Shown here: positions 22,705 through 34,080 of the stretch, one piece after another | Numbering within the stretch: the stretch's first letter is position 1 | Layout: every line of letters starts with the position of its first letter | Assembly: GCA_933207985.1 (NCBI GenBank) | Contig: OW240912.1 | Span: forward strand, 202,698,002 to 202,762,001 | Direction: 5' to 3' | From: Pelobates cultripes | Taxonomy: Eukaryota; Chordata; Amphibia; Anura; Pelobatidae | DNA: 64,000 bases | Notes under the pieces: model-generated | Seen by the model: the letters and a program-made list of their open reading frames with translations, nothing else | What the model was told of the DNA's origin: nothing | The model's database searches: none | Translations under genes and position numbers: made by a program

Positions 22705-25352
22705 GTTGGGATATGTTGTAAGCCACCTAATGTAAATATTTATGAGGAAGAACAGCTGTTAGAGCAAATTGGGAAAGCTGCAAATAGGGGTAACACGTTA
22801 ATTATTGGAGATTTTAATTACCCGGACATAAATTGGGAAAGAGGGACTAGTACTTCAGCAAGGGGAATCACTTCTTCATGTCACAACTGGTACAAGCACC
22901 AACTAGAAAGGATGCTTGTCTGGATCTCGTTATAACAAACAATGTTGTTTCTTTTGACCAACATTCAAGTAGGGGAGCATTTGGCAAATAGTGATCACAA
23001 TATGGTAACCTTTGAAATAAACTTAAAAAAGCAAAAGCACGTGGGGTATACTAAAACATATAATTTTACAAAAAGCCAATTTCAATAAGATTAGGGCAGC
23101 TCTACAACATATCGACTGGCATAAATTCCTTAGTGAAAAAAACACTGAGGATAAATGGAAACTATTCAAACAAATATTAGAGAGGTACATTTCTCAGTAT
23201 ATACCATTGGGCAATAAATATAAAAGAAACAAATTGAAACCAATGTGGCTTAGAAGAGAAGTAAAACAAGAGATTCAAAATAAGAAAGGGCATTTAAAGC
23301 ATTTAAATCGGACAAATCAGAGGCATCATATATAAGAAATAAGAAATCCAATAATGCTTGCAAAATGGCAATTAAAGTGGCTAAAATCGAAAATGAGAAA
23401 TTGATAGCCAAAGAACGCAAAACCAACCACAAGATTTTTTTTCAAGTACATAAATTCTAAAAACACAAAAAATTAAAGTGTAGGTACACTGGAAACAGAG
23501 ATGGTCTGTTAGTTAATGAAGACCAGGAAAAGGCAGAAATTTTAAATAACTATTTTTCTTCAGTATATATTAATGAGGATCCTATGGAAAGAGATATGCA
23601 AATGATTTCTGCAAAAAAACTTCCAGATAGCTTGTGATTGGATGAATCCAGACAAGGTGCTACAGCAGTTAAAGAAAATTAATGTAAATAAAGCTCCTGA
23701 CGGTATTCACCCACGTGTACTTAAGGAGCTTAGTGGGGAAATAAGTGAACCTTTGTATTTAATCTTTCAAGATTCTTTGGTTTCAGGGATTGTACCGGAG
23801 GATTGGAGGAAGTCAGATGTCGTTACTATATTTAAAAAGGGTTCTTGCCTGGAAATTTTAGACCTGTGAGCTTAACTTCTGTGACTGGGAAAATATTTGT
23901 AGGGCTATTAAGCGTTAATATTCAGGAATTCATTGGGAAAAACTTTATTAGCAATAATCAGTATGGTTTTATGAAACATAGATAATTTCAAACTAACCTA
24001 ATTGCATTCTATGAAGAAGTAAGTAGAAGTATAGATCAGGGTGTTGCAGTAGATGTGATCTACTTGGATTTTGCCATGGCATTTGATACGGTTCCTCACA
24101 ATACGTTGGTCTTCAAACTAAAAGAAATTGGTCTAGATGAATGCTCTTGTTCTTGGGTAGAACATTGGCTTAAGGATAGAGTACAATGAGTTGTCATTAA
24201 TGGTAAATTTTTAGGCTGGGCAAAAGTGGTAAGTTGAGATTTTCAGAGTTCTGTTTTTGGGACCACTTCTATTTAACATATTTATAAAATATCTTGCAAT
24301 AGGCATTGAAAGTCATGTTTCAGTGTTTGCAGATTACACAAAACTTTGTAGAGTAATAAAATGTGAGCAGGATATTGTTTTGCTGCAGATGGATTTAGAT
24401 AGATTGGGGGTCAGGGCACTAAAATGGCAGATGAAATTTAATGTAGAGAAATGCAAAGTTATGCACTTTGGGGTCAAGAATGCACAAGCAATTTACACCC
24501 TAAAAGGTAGTGAATTAGGAATAACCACACACGAGAAGGATTTGTGAATTGTTATAGACAACAAATTAGGCAGCAATATGCAATGTCAATCTGCAGTTGC
24601 TCAGGCCAGTAAGGTTTTGTTGTGTATAAATAGGGGCATACATTCTCGGGATAAAAATATAATTTTGCCTCTTTATAAATCGCTGGTAAGACCACACCTT
24701 GAATATGCTGTGCAATTTTGGGCATCTGTTCTAAAGAAAGATATCATGGCACTAGAAAAAGTGCAGAGGCGAGCTACAAAATTGATAAAAGGAATGGAGC
24801 ATTTTAGTTACGAAGAAAGGTTAAAAAATTTAAATTTCTTTAGTTTGGAAAAACCGCGCCTGAGAGGGGATATGATAACATTATACAAATATATTCGGGG
24901 CCAGTACAAACCATTATCTGGAAATCTATTCATAAACAGGGTTATACATAGGACACGAGGTCACACATTTAGGCTGGAAGAAAGGAGATTTCATCTAAGG
25001 CAAAGAAAATGTTTTTTTTTTACAGTAAGAGCAAAAAGGATATGGAATTCTCTCTGAAGAGGTGGTTTTATCAGAGTCCATACAGATTTTTAAACAGCAA
25101 TTGGATAAATACTTGCAAAAACATAACATACAGGGATATAATTTCTAATTAGTGGGGTAATAGCTGCTTCATCCAATGAGATATCTGACCACTATTTTGA
25201 GGTCAAGAAGAAAATTTTTCCTAGTTTTTTGCAAAATTGGAAGCGCTTCAGAATGGGTTTTTTACCTTCTTTTGGATAAACAGCAAAAACATATGTGAGG
25301 AAGGCTGAACTTGATGGACGCAAGTCTCTTTTCAGCTATGTAACTATGCAAC
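22705..25352 (+). mobile_element. CR1-type LINE, 5'-truncated, nearly complete
   Basis: It starts inside the endonuclease and runs to a 3' end with aaggctgaacttgatgga, then ctatgtaactatgcaac. That is the short tandem 3' terminus typical of CR1-group LINEs rather than a poly(A) tail. The reading order endonuclease, reverse transcriptase, C-terminal domain is intact. 5' truncation fits normal target-primed reverse transcription. No target duplication was identified. Confidence 0.8.
22780..25060 (+). pseudogene. CR1 ORF2 endonuclease-reverse transcriptase pseudogene
   Basis: The protein would nick genomic DNA and copy LINE RNA. Endonuclease motifs seen are LIIGDFNYPDINWE at about 22800-22840 and NSDHNMVTFEI at about 22990-23020. 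Reverse transcriptase motifs are APDGIHPRVLKEL near 23700, VIYLDFAMAFDTVPH near 24057-24100 (motif A), GPLLFNIFI near 24258, and FADYTKL near 24325, where the second catalytic aspartate of FADD is replaced by tyrosine. The C-terminal part is the largest intact frame (24578-25057), with YKSLVRPHLEYAVQFW and LEKVQRRATKLI. There are about ten stops or frameshifts. The changed active site and the breaks make it inactive. Confidence 0.85.
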
Positions 25353-26215
25353 ATACTGAGTGATTTTCAAATGTATGCTGGGGGCATCTGCAAGGGGAAG
25401 CTAGCTCCTCCCTCCCAACTTCACTTCCTGTTGGTGCTCTTTGTTCCCTCAATTCTTTTTCCCTCTCCTTCTCTCCATTTACCAGTCAGAGTGTACTCAT
25501 GCGCTCTTAGCTAGCAAGCTGGTCCATTCACAAGCTTCTCATTGAGAAGCCTGTGATTGGGCCGCAATAGGCCCCATATTAAGTTGGAGGTGGGGTAGAA
25601 GTCAGCACCGGGAGGCAAGTAAAAATTATTTTTTAGGCATGTACTGAAAATAGAGCAGGGGAATCTTCTATATAGTGCCCAATAGGGCATTTAAGACAGG
25701 AAAGGTGTTCACTATAATTTTTCGCATTCTCTTTGCCATTTTCTATTTTCCCCACCATTAATCAGTATTTTTTACTGTGTCCACCTATACTATCAGCCTA
25801 TGCTATGTAGTGGTGTGTTTGTGGCTCAAGTGTGTGATGGTAGTTGAATGTATGTTTGAGAGGTGCTGCATGTATGTGGATCTGTGCATGTAATTGCATA
25901 TCTGTGGGATTGGAGCTGTATTTTGAGGCTGTTTGACAGCAGTTCCATATGTGTGTGAAATGAGAAATGTCTATGTGTACATGATTGTGAGCTGCATGTG
26001 AGTTTGAATGCATGTGTGTTGTGTGATTTGTGTGGGGGGCTGCATGCCTTTTATGGGATTTGTGTGTGTATGTGTGGTGAGAGTTGTGTGTATATATGTT
26101 ACTGTATGATGGGAATTATGTGTGCATATCATTGGAGTTGTGTGAATGAATAGGATCAGAATGTGTATGTGAATGGAAACATGCAAATCCAATCACAAAT
26201 ATGCAGAAGTCATAT
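25353..26215. other. GC-richer MITE-like debris and TG-rich low-complexity DNA
   Basis: 25380-25700 contains an inverted pair caagcttctcattgagaag and a gtgattggg word reminiscent of the TTAA MITEs, without ends. 25800-26190 is a degenerate TG-rich region (tgtgtgnatg). Open frames there are repeat artefacts. Confidence 0.35.
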
Positions 26216-28060
26216 ACACTAAATTCCTTTCATGCTGTTTACCGTGCTGATTGTTTAAAAAGGAAGTCCAACAACAGAATGTGTTTTTTTAAAGTCCAAG
26301 CATAATGCAATATTCTACTTTTGTATAATTTCAGGAACCTCTGGGTTACAGGTCAAAGTATTTTTTTTTAAATACAACTTTCTATTGTGAATGCAAGATA
26401 GAATCGATATGACATACATGCTATTAACAATCAAAAGAGTTAGGGAAATTACAACAACAATGTTGACAGGTTATATGACATATTAGACATTCACTTTTTT
26501 TTTCTTTTTCACAAGAAATGGAACGTAAAAATCTAAATAAAAGGTAAAGGTATTTCAAACGTCCAGTACTACTAGCTCTGTAGCAAAGAGTATTCTGTGT
26601 GGTCACTAAAAGTATTATTTTTTTTTATTAGGAATTCCAAGAAATTCCTATTTGTGAAGTTAGGCAAAGCCTAGCACCATGTGAAGCCTTTCATAGATAC
26701 GAGTGTAATTCTTACACCTAATTAATTCTAAACATTAAGTGGGACATACTACACTATATCATCCTCTCTGTTCTCTATTATTTGTCTAATGAGAATACCT
26801 ATCATCATAAGGACGGCCTGCTGTATCAATATTACACCGTATCCTTAGGCCAGGGTTATTCTGCCCAAGCGCTCAAGTTGGAGCTGAATTGAAACTCTAG
26901 AAAAGTATAAGTGTTTTTTTGCTTATTTTAAGAACATTAAGATATACTACACTATCAGTTCCTGTCATTCTCTGCTTTTTCGTTGCATATATATTCGAAG
27001 AAATATTAAGGCACCACATCGCCCCCTCACTATATCTGACAGAATTGTGAAATGCCTAATGCAGCATTGACAAAAGAGCAAGCTTCCTGTGAGCTCTTAA
27101 ATGAGAGACCAATAATTTTAGCACAAACAACACACTTGCATACTGAATAATGCTTCTATTCTTTAAATACCATTGCTGTTGCTACATGCACATTCAGCAA
27201 TAACCATCTGCAGCACTGATCAAAGAATCATGATACAAAGGAGTTACCTTGGATGACAGGATAGGTGTCTCAAATCAGGAGTGTCCTGCCATAACAGGGA
27301 CAACTGGGAGACATGTGTAGGGGACAACAGTTTGATTTTTCAACTCACCTTTTCCTGACAGTTTTAGGTACTCTAAGACAACCCGAAAACCTAACTAGTA
27401 ACACAGTTTTACCAACCCAAGAATTCCCTAGAATTTAGCGTAGTATCAATTTAGTCTTGATTATGTCTGTTCTTATATATTATCATCTGTTACATATTGT
27501 TCCTATATTTAGTGTAAGTATTGTGTATGTGTTAATAGTGTGTGGGCATCAATGCATCTGTAATACATATTATTTTGTAAAACGTGTGCAAAAAACAAAA
27601 TTGCAAAGGAAACACATACCTCCATCTACAGTATGACCTTGTCATAAAATTATAAGTTATAGTGAATAATCTATTCATTGCATTATTTATTTTATTAATA
27701 TTAATGGCCTTAAACTACCTGGGTAGAAAAGCAGTATTATAATATACATCCCACTGAACAGGAATTAACATAAAAATCGTAACATATAACAAGGCCTCAA
27801 GAGTCTTCTAGATGTAACCTCATTTTGCATGTTTGGATATTGCCAGATTGTATCCCTTGCTTAATTGAGACTTCTTTTTTCTTCAAGTGCCAACTTTTAT
27901 ATTGTCAACATGTAGGAACGGGTCCAATTACCTATGAACCCCGTGTAGCCTGTTTATGCAATTTCCTGACTCGTAGACACCATATTGGGTCTCTCAGTAA
28001 TCAAAGCTTGGCTCTAGTGTAGGTACCATATAATGCTTGGATATTCTAGTGTCCCCTTGT
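26216..28060. other. Unassigned AT-rich DNA
   Basis: No protein, RNA or element structure was recognised in this 1.8-kb stretch. Homopolymer T runs occur at about 26360 and 26495. Confidence 0.4.
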
Positions 28061-28480
28061 CTAAAGACCTATTTGTAGAAAGTATTCCTTTAAACCTTTC
28101 TTTCTAGCTTGTACCTGTCTTGTCTGCATTTTTATGTGCAGTGTTTCAAAGGAACATACACAGCTTAGCTTATCTCCTGGCGATGTAGTTCCACCTTTGG
28201 CAGTAACATTAGCCAGCTCGCAACAAGCGTTCCAGACAGGGTTATGTAAATTCTGTATAAAAGTGGAATCTGACATATATTTCATTTGTGTTGACTCTGT
28301 CCTCCATTCAGTCAGTTCTCCCTGACCCCCTCCTGCAAGCGGAGGATGATCGGGTTGAGGTGAGAACTTGGCCTCTATTGTATCAATTCTTAAGATCAGA
28401 TGAGGGGATAGAGAACCATTCTTAAATGAACTTGTAAAAGCGAAGGATACGGAGGGGAGGGCGTCAAGTATATTGAGCAC
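28061..28480 (-). CDS. Unrecognised open reading frame, 139 codons
   Basis: This minus-strand frame starts at ATG 28480 and ends at a TAG near 28061. The product would begin MLNILDALPSVSF, is mixed hydrophilic/hydrophobic, and ends in a basic tail (QTRQVQARKKGLKEYF). There is a CC-containing segment (NACCELANV) and a C-S-F-E region, but no motif I recognise. A second open frame on the same strand (28532-28726, 64 codons) lies upstream, interrupted by stops between them. It is longer than most chance frames in this AT-rich DNA. It could be part of an old element gene, an exon, or chance. Confidence 0.2.
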   Translation of the reverse strand: MLNILDALPSVSFAFTSSFKNGSLSPHLILRIDTIEAKFSPQPDHPPLAGGGQGELTEWRTESTQMKYMSDSTFIQNLHNPVWNACCELANVTAKGGTTSPGDKLSCVCSFETLHIKMQTRQVQARKKGLKEYFLQIGL

Positions 28481-28726
28481 ACTTAATACAGATTTTACTG
28501 TACAGGAAGGACTCTAATGCTCAAGTGAAGGCTACCAGCAGCTGACTACCAGGTTGGTGTGTATGCGATCAATAATGGCAGGTAGTGTGGAATAAATTGA
28601 GTGGGTCATTATTTCTGTTCTTGTTTCCATCCTCTTTGGAACCATACCATTAATCTCGGGGCATGCACCCACAGGTGCCATGGTGAACTGAGAGAGACTG
28701 TCCCAGATTACCCAAGATGAAGGCAC

Positions 28727-29270
28727 AAGGGGAAGATCTTCATTTAAAAGTATTACCCTTTTATTATGTATCTTTTGATTATGTACTGGATATGGGTATA
28801 ATGTATAATACGTATATACTTTTTAAACCTGTAACGGTATCCTAAACCAATATTAACAATACATTTTATTTTACACTTGTGTTTGTGACTTATTTGTCAC
28901 ACATTCCCTAAAAGAATATCCTTGTAAGAGGGTCATAATTTCTTACAATACTGCTGCTCCTTGTACCTCTCTGCTGCATACCTGTTTCTCTATTTTGAAT
29001 GCATGATGGTGCTATTTCCCCTGTATTGTCAATATGGCATTCAGTAACAGGACTACTACCTACTACCATATGATTCAGATTGCTGATGTAGAAATTCCCA
29101 AGTCCACATGCAAGGTCAAAGACTAGTCTCAGAGTCTTTATTTATTACACATTTTTTTATACTACAGATCTACTTCCAGGAACTCACTATAATAATACAT
29201 TGAGAGAAAGTTTAATTAAACAGGGAAGGAACAATGGAAGATTATTGATATCTGTCTATATCAGTTATAC
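28727..29270. other. Unassigned AT-rich DNA
   Basis: Nothing recognised. It includes several TATA-like and AATAAA-like words. Confidence 0.35.
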
Positions 29271-29890
29271 TAGGTAAAATAAATTAGGTCTAGGCTCTCA
29301 GGATTGCTGCAGAAAGGCCAGTTTATTGGAACAAAAAGTGCAACGTTTTGGCCTACCCAGAGGCATTTACCTATCACCTCAGTGTCACAGTACCCTATTT
29401 AAAGGGTGTCAACCATAACCCCAATTAATAAATTATGTGCAGAATTAATCAAATAAAAACAGTCAGTCAATTATACATCAAATTCATAAATATACATATT
29501 CCAGTGCAAAAACAGTGCATTTATAATTATTCAATTCCTAATAAATTAAAAAAGTTCTTCCATGAGAAAGAAACAAGAAGCAAAAAAGTAAAAAAGAAGG
29601 GAAAAATAATCAAAATAGCTAAATAAGGATAAGTGCAGCAATAGCCCCATAGTTACATAGACTTGAAAGGATTCCAAAACAGGATGTCCAAATATGGTTA
29701 TGGAGACTACCTGGTAATTTGTCAACCCTGGCCCTGATAAGCACCTGGATTCCGAAGTGTGATTGCGGTATCCTCCGTTTGTGAATTATATCAGCTATAC
29801 TGTGATCTAGCAAAAAAAAGTCTTGCATTACCTTATCAGAATTCTTCTTTAGATATGGCCCACTATTTCTCTTTATCATAAAACTGCTGA
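29271..29890 (-). mobile_element. Penelope-like fragment, minus strand
   Basis: On the minus strand it has gcctctgggtaggccaaaacg, a GCCT/AGGC hairpin followed by a decayed (G)AAAACG, then ttgcactttttgttcc, ataaact and ggcctttctgcag. This is the same order (hairpin, GAAACGTTG, ataaa) as in the other hammerhead-bearing fragments. The region above 29420 is A-rich and unassigned, and the 86-codon frame at 29619-29879 has no recognised motif. Confidence 0.4.
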
Positions 29891-31639
29891 ATTTAACTAA
29901 AAACTATGCAATGGTCCACAGATATATCAGCTGAATGGTCTGTTGGAATATATACGGACTACACAGCAAAAGATGGCAAAGCTGTGATTTATTCTGAATT
30001 TCCAAAGCCAAACTAAGAAGCCAGATAGAAGAAGATAAAGTTCTTTTTTCCCACATGAATTGAAACGAGATAAACTTAATTCAACATTTTCACGAGACTC
30101 TATCTTCATTTAATTTTTAATTAGGTCTCTCTCTCATCGTACGCTACATGATTAGGCTGGAACTCAAAAAATACCCCATTCTGGAGTCTATGAAGGAAGA
30201 ATTGAGCATATACTTATAGCTGTTATTGTGCTAATAACAATTTCATTCCCAAAAGGACCAGTAATATATGGCATCGCTTTACTTTGTCTACATCAGTGGA
30301 TAATTACTTTCCTGACAGCAAACGTTAATAATATTTTGCATTTACAGATAATTGAAGGTAATAGTGTAGATGCATACAGACTCTCTGGCCTGCGTACAGT
30401 AACTGATATGGCTGTTGCCTCATGCAGGAAGGCCTAAAAGACACTGCTGGTTACGCTCACTGGGTTTTGCCCTGAGCCAATTTGATCTGATCCCCTTCCA
30501 TTTAAGTGATGAATGACTGTGGGTTTTTTCAAACTACTGTTTTCAAATGCTAAAATTCAAAGACATTAGAAACAAAGACATATTAGAAACACGCAATGAC
30601 ACAGCTGGAGTTATATTACAAAACAGGGTTATTTTTGTACAGAGACTATAGAACTCACAAAAAATTAACGGATGCTAAAAAACAACAAAACAACTATAGC
30701 TTAAAGAAGCGGTATTAGTGTATAGATCATGTAGGCTCACTGCTTATTTTTCTGCCATTTAGGAGGTAAATCACCTTTGTCTCTGTTTATGCCCAAGCTA
30801 CACCTCCCCTGGCTGTGACTCACACAGCCTGCATTAAAATGGTTTCTTTTTCAAGCAGATCCTTCAGCACAGTGTGTTTACTTTCACATGTATTATCTCT
30901 TTCTCTGTTAAGTGAACTTATATAACACACAGGAGGCTATTGTGGGTTCTAACTAACAGAGCAGAAGATGAGTTATTCTAAAGTAAACATACTGTGCAAT
31001 AAGCTAAACCATTTAGACAGTTTTTAAGGACCTGCATAGGAGGCTGTGTGAGTGACAGTTCCTCCTTCCCTCCCCCTTAGAAAATAGTACTGAACATCTT
31101 GTTAAGAAGTGCAGTGGAGATAAGAAAGTTAGTTGCCTTGTAGTAACATGACTATGGGCTTCAGAGCAAGGGTACATTTTGTTGTCTCTTGCTCATATAT
31201 TGATTTACCTTTCCCAAAATACTAACTTTTACCACAGCCTAAACCCTAATATGGGATAGATGACCACCATTAGCTCTTCACCTGGTCATGTGCTGTAGTT
31301 GCTATCTTGTTACCTAGCTGGCTCTGCTGTTTAGATACCGGCATGCTGGTAGCGAAGCCAGCATATTTGCGTCATCGAGGAGGCTTGCCATGCATAGGGA
31401 AATGTTCCTAAGCAGGACAAGTCAGTGAAGACCGGAGTGAGGGTGGACTGGAGGCGTGTTACAGAAGTGTAACACCCACCTCTGTAAGGAGATTGCTGCA
31501 GAAGGTCATGTAAGTGTTGACTGGTTCCCTTTACGAATAATATCCACATCATGAATTATTTGAGAGTGAACATTTCACCATTTCTCAGGATGTTTACACT
31601 TTAAATTATCCACCTCTACTAAAATAACTGTAAGCACTT
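29891..31639. other. Unassigned DNA
   Basis: No gene or element recognised. Open frames are under 75 codons. Confidence 0.4.
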
Positions 31640-32430
31640 TTGACATATTGGACATTGAAGATGAGAACACTTCTAAAAATATTGTATTTGTTTAGATCTT
31701 TGCCAATCCCACTAGTCATAGAAGATCTTTTGAAATTTCAGAAATGTATGCAGGAAAGAGAGCAAGATTGTCTGGTGAATTTGTCCTTAGGTTTAGAGCA
31801 GTAGGGGGCTGGGGGTGCCTAATTTAGTCTTGTTTTATAGATCAGCTCGGCTTGATCACATTTTAAAATGGAACCTACCTAAGGGCAATAAATGCTAAGT
31901 AGATATTGATGATTCGGTTTGCTCCCCATATCGATTGTCTGATCTGCTCTGTCATGACCTGGGTAGGCCCAATGCAACATTCACCCCATTATGATTTATA
32001 CAAAGGATTTGTGGCTTTTAGACATAACCTTTGTTCATACCACTCCATAGTAACACCTGTTACTGGCACCCCTGGTTTCTACCATTATTTTGATTGGAGA
32101 CCCTGAAGAATATTTATGGTGGGTCTCCAACATCTACAATAATTTTCAGAGTTATGGGACACTGAGTTTGTGAACCTATGATGGGATTTTTTCTACAAAC
32201 ATTCAAAATGCCTAACTAAGTTTAGAACAAACTATTTTTTACATCCACCTACTCCCCATAACTTATCTCTTACTCCCGAAAGAGCCTATAAATATATAAG
32301 TTTCAAAAGAGAAGAGATCTCGGAAGTGTATGTTATGTTTCAAAGTGTGTTTAGCACTGGTAAGACAGCATTTCAAAGTCTTTGGGAGCGAGATCTTGGT
32401 CAGGAACTGGATGTCTTATCATGGAAAAAG
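31640..32430 (+). pseudogene. L1 ORF2 C-terminal pseudogene fragment
   Basis: The reading LLKILYLFRSLPIPLVIEDL (31665-31720) matches the conserved region after the reverse transcriptase in L1-type ORF2 (PKILYLFQ.LPI style). GGWGCLI near 31805 corresponds to the GGLG.P motif. Later SELWDTEFVNL and LSLTPERAYKYI (32140-32290) are C-terminal. Stops and frameshifts interrupt it. It ends where a minus-strand Penelope-like segment begins, and the probable LINE tail continues at 33736. Confidence 0.65.
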
Positions 32431-32809
32431 TTATTAAGAATTGCTGTAATATATCTATGTGTACCAAATAGATATATTACAGTTAGCCTGTAACTGAATA
32501 CCAAACTAAGAACAGAATAGAACAGAATCAGCCAGTTATTGGTACACAAGTTTAAAGGGGGGTAACCCCCAATTAAACTATATAAAGAAAAAGAAGTGGT
32601 GTACCAAATAAAGGAGAGCTGGGATGAATAACAAATATACTGGTCTAGGTGATCAATCCAAATAAAGAGGAATCTCAATATCTAATATGAAAAATAAAAA
32701 TAAAAAAATACTTTATTAATACAAGAATTTAAAAATGGCCAAATGGCAAATCCCTTATGTGCTGTATACAAAAAAAATATGTAAAAACCCAAAAGGCAAA
32801 AGAAAATAG

Positions 32810-32814
<5 letters not shown>

Positions 32815-32872
<58 letters not shown>
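32815..32872. repeat. (AT)n microsatellite
   Basis: TA repeats interrupted by cacatatatacat. Confidence 0.9.
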
Positions 32873-32876
<4 letters not shown>

Positions 32877-33138
32877 ACCATCTATTTATATGATAGTTAC
32901 CTAGTAGGAATTGATGCCAAATATAGCAGTGTCCTATGAAGGATCAAATGCAAAAATATCACGAATATGTTAAGTGTATAAATGAGCACACGTCTGTGCC
33001 AAATTACTACAGCTGGGAATAGCTACTGATATTTGAATCAATATTAAATCGCTGTTAAGACATACAAGCGCGTAAGACAATGTGACTATAGTTAGCTACC
33101 AATAACGCAGTGCCTGTGACTCAGTAGGTACGCAACGA

Positions 33139-33602
33139 CATAGACCTGAACTACTGGTGTGGTAAAGAGAAAGGTCTGTGTAAGGGTAATACAGTACTGA
33201 CGCATAGCCGTGCTAAATTCCCACCCCGTGCCTTCGAAGGAACCTTAAGCTGTACACATGGCTACTATAGATACAAGATACGTAAAGTGAGTGAGCTAGA
33301 GGCGTGCATCAAAGCCAAATAGCTAATGGCAGAACATGCTAGCAGGCAAGGACATGTATGGCTGTGGTATATCTACGTAGCTTGGATTGTGCCGGGACCA
33401 GAAGGAGGAAGATGGCACTTAGAATAACAAACACTTATAAGCTAGTAAATCAAAAAAGCTTTAGTGCAGATCATAGACCTAACCACTGGTCTGATACATA
33501 CAAGGTCTATGTGAGGTTGATACTGCATTGACAAGTAGCCGTGCTATGCTCTCACCCCCGTGCCTTCAAGGGCACCTCAAGCTATTCCCATGGTTGCTGA
33601 AG
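33139..33602 (-). repeat. Diverged tandem duplication, 333-bp period
   Basis: catagacctgaactactgg (33139) recurs as catagacctaaccactgg (33472). The similarity runs about 130 bases in each copy through agccgtgcta, the ccccgtgccttc words and catggytgct. Confidence 0.75.
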
Positions 33603-33690
33603 ATGCAAAATCCTTCATAAAGTTATTTAGCTAAAAAAGTGTTTCAAAGCCAGATAGCATTATATTCTGTCATTAGCTAAGTCCTATGGA

Positions 33691-33733
33691 CCCCTGATGC
33701 ACACGTTTCGCCTGACCTGGCTCGTCAGAGGGG
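33691..33733 (-). ncRNA. Hammerhead-ribozyme candidate (type I-like, Penelope class)
   Basis: Read on the minus strand. Helix I is CCCCU (33733-33729) with AGGGG (33695-33691), five perfect pairs. Core CUGACGA is at 33728-33722. Helix II is GCC (33721-33719) with GGC (33712-33710) and loop AGGUCA. GAAA is at 33709-33706. Helix III is ACG/CAU around UGUG, with one C-A mismatch that would be C-G before a CpG-to-CpA change. UC precedes the expected cleavage point after 33696. All conserved core positions of the hammerhead fold are present. Very short helix III is typical of Penelope-like elements (established). Activity is not shown. Confidence 0.65.
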
Positions 33734-33735
33734 AC

Positions 33736-33935
33736 TACCAAAACTATGAATCTATTTTTCGGAAGAGGGGATTGTTTGTGTTCAAGCTCTTGTCCTCAAG
33801 TTCAGCTAAACTTTTTCTTTTGTTCATTTTACTTTTTTTCATTAAAATGTCTTGCAGTTACTCCATGGTGAACCACTTTAACTGGTAGCTCACTACTCTT
33901 TTTCAATAAAAACTTAAAAATAAAATAAAACATTG
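33736..33935 (+). mobile_element. Probable L1 3' end after the Penelope-like insertion
   Basis: T-rich sequence ends in tttttcaataaaaacttaaaaataaaataaaac, an AATAAA with A-rich tail expected for an L1-type LINE. Position and orientation agree with the ORF2 fragment at 31640-32430. Confidence 0.45.
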
Positions 33936-34080
33936 GTAAGAACAGCCAAACAATGTCAGTCTGTGCTAGTGCCTTAGGGAATATCACTCTGGCACAGCAT
34001 ATCATAGCAGCTTTAGCCTTTAGCTCTTCAGCTGATACTGAGCTAGTCTGTGGTATTTGACTGGATGAGGATGATAGGAG
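33936..34080. other. Short unassigned interval
   Basis: Nothing recognised. Confidence 0.3.

Larger units (their letters stand above)
32431..33735 (-). mobile_element. Penelope-like non-autonomous element inserted in an L1 remnant
   Basis: Read on the minus strand, it begins with a hammerhead-like motif (33733-33691). It continues through two tandem diverged copies of an about 130-bp segment (33472-33602 and 33139-33267), then an (AT)n run (32815-32872), and ends in T-rich sequence and a short inverted repeat near 32450-32475 (atagatatattacag). A 5' ribozyme with tandem repeats fits the pseudo-LTR arrangement of Penelope-like elements. No reverse transcriptase is present. Borders are approximate. 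Confidence 0.5.
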
